This document shows, piece after piece, positions 59,801-64,000 of a stretch of 64,000 nucleotides of DNA. Position 1 is the first letter of the stretch. Every line of letters starts with the position of its first letter. Location: contig OX375881.1 in NCBI GenBank assembly GCA_947359465.1, positions 75,663,914-75,727,913 on the forward strand, written 5' to 3'. The DNA is from Metellina segmentata (lineage: Eukaryota; Arthropoda; Arachnida; Araneae; Tetragnathidae). The notes beneath the pieces are model-generated. The model was not told the origin of the DNA. It ran no database searches and was given only the letters and a program-made list of their open reading frames with translations. A program made the position numbers and the translations under genes.

Positions 59801-62800
59801 TTTTAAGTTTATTTTTGAATATTCTAGGAAGTACTTTCAAAATCTGTTAAAACTGTTTTGGCGACTTTAGAAGTGCGCCAAGGCGGTGGACATCGCTTTA
59901 AACACACTGCAGCTATTTTTTGCAACTGCAGTTTTCAAAATGACGCTTCTTTTAAGGCAATATTTATGATTGCTTTAATAAGTAAAATTATTTCTTGGAT
60001 AATATGGGTTATTAATTTTAAGTTTTATTTGGTTTAAAGTTGACAAAATTAGAAAATAAGAATATTTACGGAAAAATATAAGCCGATTGAAATTGGTTAG
60101 AGATTTTGAAAAAAGTAATTTTATATTCGAAAATAGGTTAATTTAAACTAAATTATATTTTATTTTAAACAGGGTTACAGCTTCAGTCTATTTTTAGCAA
60201 TAGCAACGGCCTTGGCGCACATCTTTAATCGCCAAAGAAAGAATTATTTCAAATGAACCAATGAAATCAAATGACAGTTTAATGGATTTTGAAAGAACTT
60301 TCTAGAATATTCAAAATGAAAGTTATAAACTTTCCACTAGTCCAGATTGTCTTTAAATCCGTAATACAAATGGGTTACCTTAACCTGTCATTACTCGCTA
60401 CTAGAAGTGCGATAAAAAAAAAGCGCCAATACCATTACCACGGCTATAAACGTAGACAAGCTCTACCAAAACAGGTTTTGATTTGTTTCAAATTAAGTAT
60501 ATTTTTAACTATTTATTAAGGTAATATCGGTGAAAAGCTGTAATTAAATTTGCTAATTTTTATTTTTTGTGTCGGCTTATTTTTTTCATAACATTTATGC
60601 TATTTAATAAAATTAGTGTTTATTTCATTCATTCTTTTGTATAACATAGCGTTTTTATTTCCTGTTAATATCATTTTTGTATCAAGGTTTAGGAAAAATT
60701 GCAACTTTTAAAAAACTTTTTTTTTTTAATGTTTTCAAATAGGCATATAAATAGCATTTTCAAATTTATGCAACTTATTTTATACTATTTACAGAATTGC
60801 CAAGAAATTTTTTCTTTTTGTGCAAAATACGGTTTCACACGCCCCTTTTCTTATTTGCAAAATTTGAGTTTATGCGTAATTTCAGACTTTTTGTTCTTTT
60901 CCTACTCTCATGCCTGATATAAAAAATTTCAATTTTTCCAGTACTAATAAAGTTGACTCAGCTTCTATGAATGATAAGAATTTGTATTTGCCATAAATAA
61001 TGCTTTGGCAAGAATGCAAAATACTTAAAACTTTTCACATAACTTGATTTAAAGATTTTTATATTTAAGAGGTTCACTAAATTTATAAATAATTTTGAGG
61101 GATTCCTCTTGTTTAGATGAGTAGTTTAATCTAGGCAGGTATGCACAGAAGTGCCAGAAAAACTGTTAGTGAGAAATACATAGCAGTGCCACCGATGGAT
61201 GTCAATGATTACATCTGCCAATGCACATATAAAGTAATAGACATCTGGAAGGATATAGAACTATTTTCAACTTGAGAATAAGTTATGATATGTAATACAG
61301 TTAAACATTTGGAGCTCATGAGATGGGTCATAGCATTTCGATGGTAGAGGAGAAGTTTAGATTTTCACGTACAATACAAAGTCCCAAATCCGGAATTGTC
61401 CAAAATCTAGACGTTTTTCTGAAATTCATTGGACACAGGAACTCATCTTTTGTTGATGTTTGTCATTGTTATCCACTAAACAATGTATTTGCTGAAATGA
61501 TTATTCCATTTAAGTTTTGTAGTATTGCTCATGTGATTCAGAGATAACCAGAATTTTAGATTAGAAGCAAATCAGATTTAATTTAAAGTTAGAGGATGTT
61601 GGCTGCACTGTTCTAAATATCTCAGTTATGAAAGCTTTGCTTTCTAAGAGTAAAATACAGTGAAGTTACAGTAATAGAGGTTGATAATTGTTTACCCTCA
61701 TTTAAAAGAAATGGCCTTTCATGAGATGCAAAAAACAATAACATCAATAAAAAAAAAACTTGAACACAATGATTTTTAAAAGAACAGCATTATCTGGAAA
61801 AACTAAAATATTCAACTCTAAATTTTTGGCACTGTATTGGAATTTTCGTTTTTAAATTAGGTAAAAAAAGACTGGTGTCAATAGCACAAATTTCACCTCA
61901 ATTGCCAAACTCATTTGGGTACTATTTCGAATTATATTTTGTTTGTGTGGATATGTATAAACACAGTGCTATTAATAACTATAGCCAGGACTTAAAGAGA
62001 TGTTGTCATCATGTCTCATTGGGTTTGTCCACTGTACTAGCAACTTTCGAGGTGTAAGGTTTGATTTCTCTCTTAGTGTATTTTTCTCTTTTGTGTTAGT
62101 AAAGCTTTTCTTGTGTATGTCCATTTACTTGACAATTGTTTGGTATTGGCCAAATATGGCCATAGTGCCATAAAACCCAACCAACCTGGACTTAAATGAC
62201 TATCTGCATTTATGGCTTTTTATGTTGGGTCATTTTTTGCTTTTATAGTATGCATTGTTACATCAACAGTTAGATTAGAGTGCAGATTGTTAAACAAAGT
62301 ATAAACGGTTGATTGATGATAATGTGTGCCTTGGAAGTGAAAATATTCTGATAACTGGGCATCAAAAATGACAATTGGGTCTAAAAACTCATCAAATGCA
62401 ATTTAAAGGGGAAAAATAAGATTAATGATTGTTAATAACAAATTCTGATCCTTGCACTTGTGACATTTAATGAAATTATCACATATTTTTTGTCTAGGAA
62501 GAGTCTTCGAAACATTGAGTAAATAACCCTCTTCCTATGTATTATATTCAATTAGATTGATACAAAAGCCTTGAAATATCAATGCTGTGTGGTATTAGAA
62601 TCAATGATCCACTGTACTGCATGGATTTATCAAGATTTAAATTCATATAAATTCTTTTACATGAATAAATTTTTATTCCACTTCAGTTTTCTAAAAACTT
62701 CAAACTTTACAGAACAAGAAAGAAAGCAGGGTATAAAATATAATCATGATTTAAAAAAAAAATCATAAATATTGGATTTATTTGATTTAAATGCTGTTTA

Positions 62801-63259
62801 AAAAAATATTAATTATTTAATTAAATTTTTTAATTAAAACTTAATTTATTTTGATAGAAATATCTTAATTTATTTGAATAAAATGATGCATCTTGTTCAT
62901 AGTTATTTCATTTTAAATATTTTATAAACTTTTGATTTGAATCAAGCCGATTTAATTCTCGTACTCTGGAAGGCAGTATTAATTTGTTAGTACTTCGTAG
63001 CAGAAAATCAAAGTTTTTATAAAGTGCATTAGGTTTTGTTTTGTGAACTGAACCAAATGTTCAGATTTTGTAGAGAATTTTTAATATATTTCAACTTTTC
63101 TAAGTGGGCAGGTATGGTAATACTACTTTTTATCCTCCAGAGAAATTGAAAAAAAGCTTATCAGAATCAGCTAAGGAGTATGAATCGAAACAAGTAAAAA
63201 GAAAATTTGATGAAGTCACTGTCATCACAGGTGAAGAGGAAGAATCAAATGTCTTACAG
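39332..63259 (+). CDS. RANBP3: RANBP3 homologue, exons 1-11, 3' part outside window
   Basis: Eleven exons join in perfect frame to give 300 residues and run off the window. Evidence for the family: the FxFG-type motif NFIFGQNLHERAL (FIFG at 210-213) and KRKFDEVTVITGEEEESNVLQ at about 280-300. Both match vertebrate RANBP3 just before its Ran-binding (PH-like) domain. The N-terminal 200 residues are Ser/Thr-rich and probably disordered, typical of the family. From family knowledge, RANBP3 is a nuclear protein that binds CRM1/XPO1 and RanGTP. It helps cargo loading for leucine-rich-signal export and exports beta-catenin and SMAD2/3. The start MADEGASSSS is chosen because it opens the only in-frame exon chain and sits beside the divergent ZNF207 start. 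The Ran-binding domain is not in the window. Confidence 0.93.
40255..40286 (+). CDS. RANBP3: RANBP3 exon 2
   Basis: A 32-base exon encoding ASSSSNSVDE between acceptor TTTTAG and donor GTAAGA; it ends on a whole codon. Supported by frame and splice sites. Confidence 0.8.
40642..40813. mobile_element. short element with two inverted Helitron-type 3' ends
   Basis: Starts CTAGCCACTGTGTGGCCAGC (a Helitron 3' end on the minus strand) and ends GATGTGGCTAG followed by T (a 3' end on the plus strand). The halves are loosely inverted (TTGCCCGTGACAG against CACAGGCAATGCCGTG). A similar element is at 42043-42200. Confidence 0.55.
40816..41902 (+). mobile_element. non-autonomous Helitron, 1087 bp
   Basis: 5' end TCTCTACTATTATAAAAGG preceded by A; 3' end GGCCACGCAGTGGCTAG followed by T, exactly the Helitron insertion rule (between A and T). 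Inner sequence shared with 6882-7730. In RANBP3 intron 2. Confidence 0.8.
42043..42200. mobile_element. 158-bp element with two inverted Helitron-type 3' ends
   Basis: CTAGCCACTTTGATGTCG at the left and GGCCACACAGTGGCTAG followed by T at the right. Inner GTTGCCTGTGGTGTTGGTTT matches the element at 40642 on the opposite strand. Confidence 0.5.
42762..42804 (+). CDS. RANBP3: RANBP3 exon 3
   Basis: A 43-base exon encoding GKDRQENQSSHFVS. T-rich acceptor, strong donor GTAAGT. Leaves phase 1. Confidence 0.85.
42850..44080. repeat. unrecognised insertion-like segment in RANBP3 intron 3
   Basis: Part of it (43045-43105: TTGGAGCTTGTTAGATGGGT, then TATTTTCACTTGT) is similar to 61308-61370, so it is repetitive. 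From 43180 to 43990 the base composition is less AT-rich than the surrounding intron, and ORFs of 60-72 codons occur on both strands. None has a family I recognise. It may be a decayed retroelement. Confidence 0.4.
44329..44400 (+). CDS. RANBP3: RANBP3 exon 4
   Basis: A 72-base exon encoding FTSNPNDNCTAVTSSGHMGS. Acceptor TTATTAG, donor GTAATT; length divisible by three, so skipping keeps frame. Confidence 0.83.
44830..44869. repeat. (TA)n microsatellite
   Basis: Twenty TA units in RANBP3 intron 4. Confidence 0.95.
45918..46019 (+). CDS. RANBP3: RANBP3 exon 5
   Basis: A 102-base exon encoding FLLGKESGNAASNPFAIKTS and on to DSTDSK. Acceptor TTTGTAG, donor GTACTT; phase 1 in and out. Confidence 0.84.
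46109..46156 (+). CDS. RANBP3: RANBP3 exon 6
   Basis: A 48-base exon encoding ESRPLLAPPTLKLGNS, in the phase-1 chain, only 89 bases after exon 5. The Pro-rich sequence resembles the N-terminal part of vertebrate RANBP3. Confidence 0.86.
46477..46557 (+). CDS. RANBP3: RANBP3 exon 7
   Basis: An 81-base exon encoding ETPKVVLRPSALSVQAEKLK, then LMNKHDS. The VLRPSAL stretch is the kind of conserved N-terminal motif seen in the family. Donor GTAAGT. Confidence 0.88.
46996..47215 (+). CDS. RANBP3: RANBP3 exon 8 (Ser-rich)
   Basis: A 220-base exon encoding a Ser/Ala-rich stretch including VSKAELFASGILASAAESSM. Donor GTATGT leaves phase 2. A read-through translation runs on into the intron but loses family likeness there. 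Confidence 0.89.
47930..48180 (-). pseudogene. possible decayed transposon protein fragment
   Basis: The minus strand reads, across stops, SEFVSKTDEISAPKENCVVF then PQEITERNSLIEEDDVHNIS. It has the look of protein-coding sequence, acidic and without low-complexity bias, but I cannot name the family. It directly precedes the fold-back element. Confidence 0.3.
48329..48473. mobile_element. 145-bp hAT miniature element, same family, perfect 8-bp duplication
   Basis: Ends CAGGGCTCGAAAT and ATTTCGAGGCCTG, flanked by GCTTAGTA on both sides. Same ends and GTGCACCT core as 22734-22817. It is inserted in the left arm of the fold-back element and is absent from the right arm. Confidence 0.9.
49085..49770 (-). 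pseudogene. captured gene fragment, left arm of fold-back element
   Basis: Two overlapping frames encode CDEVRGTAKRLAAKASLQNP, TFFYVTDEEYINEEKILKP, AVSQTHKFHAFILLDLNSVK and LSTADEQYFVHMTSNHCNS. These match the right-arm copy nearly residue for residue. The family looks like an uncharacterised transposon-associated protein of invertebrates with a C-terminal segment of the type VGFVACAYDKEWWLA. Frameshifts break it. Confidence 0.65.
49795..50530 (+). pseudogene. captured gene fragment, right arm and centre
   Basis: Starts in the unique centre with KKLYYFPDGSAEQCIIHKNF, LNLCYHKEDF and HFYATTYGKQICDGVGDMVK, then RLAAKASLQN, SIKFFYVTDEEYINKDKILK, HKFHVYIPLDLNRVKTKIYS and a frameshifted end. Reads as the longer version of the left-arm fragment. 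No function assigned; broken by frameshifts near 50220 and 50440. Confidence 0.65.
51797..51848 (+). CDS. RANBP3: RANBP3 exon 9 (FxFG motif)
   Basis: A 52-base exon encoding SPNGNFIFGQNLHERAL. Vertebrate RANBP3 has FVFGQNL at the same place. FxFG-type repeats also occur in nucleoporins and could aid contact with transport factors. Donor GTAAGT; the phase is restored to 0. Confidence 0.94.
52620..53265. repeat. 94-bp tandem repeat inside the Helitron
   Basis: GGGGATTGATCCCGG-type phrases start at 52628, 52722 and 52816 (period 94), followed by more diverged units up to 53040 and one more at about 53190-53265. Each unit has GTCGTCAATAGC, TTGTGTTGCTCTAGTACGAC and TTAATTAAAAATTACC. About six copies. 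Confidence 0.85.
54268..54537 (-). pseudogene. Helitron Rep N-terminal-like fragment
   Basis: An 89-residue open frame: LLHQFIVDMYSKIESERVLY, then IRLNRRTLRVEQYAHLRDAL and NDGNVALRKL. This matches the Helitron_like_N domain (usual pattern QYVVDMYAKIE..RL..IR.NQ..LR...Y..LRDA). The replication-initiator catalytic region beyond is lost; it is a relic. Confidence 0.82.
55391..56124 (-). mobile_element. second Helitron, in tandem with the one at 52344
   Basis: On the minus strand it starts TCTCTTCTATAATAATAGG, preceded by A, and ends GCCTGCTAA (CTRR) exactly where the next Helitron begins TCTC. Inner sequence (TCCTGACGAATCTATGGCAC) is shared with 6882 and 40816. Non-coding, 734 bp. Confidence 0.75.
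56390..56918. repeat. 264-bp tandem duplication
   Basis: CAGTTCGATGCAAATAGCAC at about 56397 recurs as GAGTTCGATGCAAATAGCAT at 56661, followed in both by GGTTGGTAATGAGCCACA and TTTCTTTCACTC in the same order. Two diverged copies. Confidence 0.75.
57372..58421. mobile_element. 1.05-kb non-autonomous element with CAGGGTGG ends
   Basis: Left end CAGGGTGGTAACAGAA, right end TTGTTGCCACCCTG, with AAT/GGGAAA-type sequence just inside both. Flanks TTGTA and TTGCA are a near-identical 5-bp pair. It contains a smaller palindromic element at 57768-58055. In RANBP3 intron 9. Confidence 0.75.
57768..58055. mobile_element. palindromic miniature element, copy 1
   Basis: Left CAGTCTGCGTTTATAGCGGT and right ACTATAAGCATAGACTG are inverted repeats. 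Inner TTATTTCAAATGAACCAGTG and ACTCGCTACTAGAAG are shared with 60184-60457. Nested in the 57372 element. Confidence 0.65.
58787..58904 (+). CDS. RANBP3: RANBP3 exon 10
   Basis: A 118-base exon encoding NYDTHSEQPLSPSDSHNLTF and ending KEELEKMERQNQE, a charged and likely helical stretch. Acceptor AAACAG, donor GTAATT. Confidence 0.88.
59345..60916. mobile_element. 1.57-kb element with CAGGSATGAGA ends
   Basis: Left CAGGGATGAGATTCTTCC, right CCTACTCTCATGCCTG; flanked by ATATAA on both sides. Contains the miniature element at 60184 and a similar diverged copy around 59637-59925. No transposase. In RANBP3 intron 10. Confidence 0.65.
60184..60457. mobile_element. palindromic miniature element, copy 2
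   Basis: Left CAGTCTATTTTTAGCAATAG with right CACGGCTATAAACGTAGAC inverted; AACGGCCTTGGCGC faces GCGCCAATACCATT. Shares its inside with 57768-58055. Confidence 0.65.
61308..61430 (+). repeat. composite of two dispersed repeats
   Basis: 61308-61370 resembles 43045-43105 (TTGGAGCTCATGAGATGGGT). Directly after it, 61372-61425 resembles the left end of the CAGTAC-ended element (TACAATACAAAGTCCCAAAT). Confidence 0.45.
61560..63120. other. end of RANBP3 intron 10
   Basis: AT-rich, with short ORFs only. I see no transposon ends or conserved coding sequence here. Confidence 0.5.
63141..63259 (+). CDS. RANBP3: RANBP3 exon 11 with GC donor
   Basis: A 119-base exon encoding EKLKKSLSESAKEYESKQVK, then RKFDEVTVITGEEEESNVLQ. 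The last 13 residues are nearly identical to vertebrate RANBP3 before MQCKLFVFD. The exon ends CAG followed by GCAAGA, so the next intron starts with GC, not GT. This is the last exon in the window. Confidence 0.93.
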
Positions 63260-64000
63260 GCAAGATTTTATTAATTTTTTGTGAGATTAGTTGTATTCAA
63301 GAAAAGAAGCTTGTGCATTTTTTTAGTATGATCTGATATTCAAATTATTTTTTGACACATTCCTTACATACGCACAACTAATTAACTCAGTATTAAGAAT
63401 TTTTGCATGTTTTCAAAAATAAATTTAAAAAATAGAAAAACAGCATAGCATATCTGCATTACTTATCAAATTAGATTATATGTATTTGTGAAATTTTGTT
63501 AGAATTGTATTTTAAATTTGAAAAGATATAGCTCTCATAGTGCATATCTGGATAGTAAGTAGTTGCTTTTATGATCCCATAGTGGTGTGTTATGTTTAAA
63601 TGTATGAATGGCTTAGCTTTGTGTACTCAATTCTCCAGTAGACTATTTTGTTAGTGAAAACCAGGGTAAAAAATCGGATATATTTTATTTATATCATATT
63701 TTTTTTTATTTAAAATGGATTTTTATGATTTTAATTAATACATTATACCAATAAGTTTAAACTTGTTGGACATGAGCCATGCAAATCATGGTGTAGTTCC
63801 TAGATAGTATAGATTTATGTTAGTCATTAACACGCATGTATGATGGTTTAGGCAATATAGAAGGAAAATCTTTGAAAGATATAAACAATAAAAATAATCC
63901 TCAGGCCTTTTTGTTGCCCTTCTTTCATTTGAATTCTATTTTGTGATACAAATCCATGACACAAAAAATTTAGTAAGAAAAATATTATTTAGTTCAAAAT
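63260..64000. other. start of RANBP3 intron 11
   Basis: Begins with the GC donor and runs past the window end. The MQCKLFVFD-type exon expected next is not found in these 741 bases. Confidence 0.6.

Overview
This is a eukaryotic, AT-rich, intron-rich and transposon-rich window. It holds two conserved single-copy genes in divergent (head-to-head) arrangement. The transposon mix (Helitrons, hAT-like elements, a mariner of the type with a DUF4817-like N-terminus, fold-back elements) and the long introns suggest an invertebrate. An arthropod, possibly a chelicerate, is my guess and is not proven by the sequence.

Minus strand, 38657 down to 14493: a complete 12-exon gene for the ZNF207/BuGZ protein, a BUB3-binding spindle-assembly and kinetochore factor. 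All exon junctions keep frame and give a protein of about 400 residues: two N-terminal C2H2 fingers, a Met/Pro/Gly-rich low-complexity middle, and the GLEBS-type BUB3-binding motif. Plus strand, 39332 to the window end: the first 11 coding exons (300 residues) of RANBP3, the Ran-binding cofactor of the exportin CRM1. Its C-terminal Ran-binding domain lies beyond the window. The start codons are 674 bases apart, so 38658-39331 probably holds a shared bidirectional promoter.

Region by region. 1-14.3 kb lies downstream of ZNF207 and has no convincing protein gene. It holds a dead Helitron helicase fragment, a Helitron (6882-7730), a hAT-like insertion (12318-13029) and two copies, 9 kb apart, of a tRNA-sized four-way-junction RNA fold with covarying stems. 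14.3-38.7 kb is ZNF207. Its introns carry a mariner relic (about 18.4-20.35 kb) that itself received a non-autonomous element, an 84-bp hAT miniature element with perfect target duplication, and a 4.4-kb DNA transposon (29312-33711) ending 29 bases from an exon. They also carry copies of a CAGTAC-ended element and a 103-bp tandem repeat. 39.3-64 kb is RANBP3. Its introns hold Helitrons (one pair in exact tandem at 52344-56124), a 2.94-kb fold-back element with a captured gene fragment in both arms (48239-51175), and several DNA elements with inverted ends (57372-58421, 59345-60916).

The two genes do not form one pathway: one acts in spindle assembly, the other in nuclear export. Their link is the shared promoter region. 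Exon coordinates were derived by hand from splice consensus and frame and are reliable to the base unless stated. Transposon boundaries rest on visible terminal repeats and target duplications.
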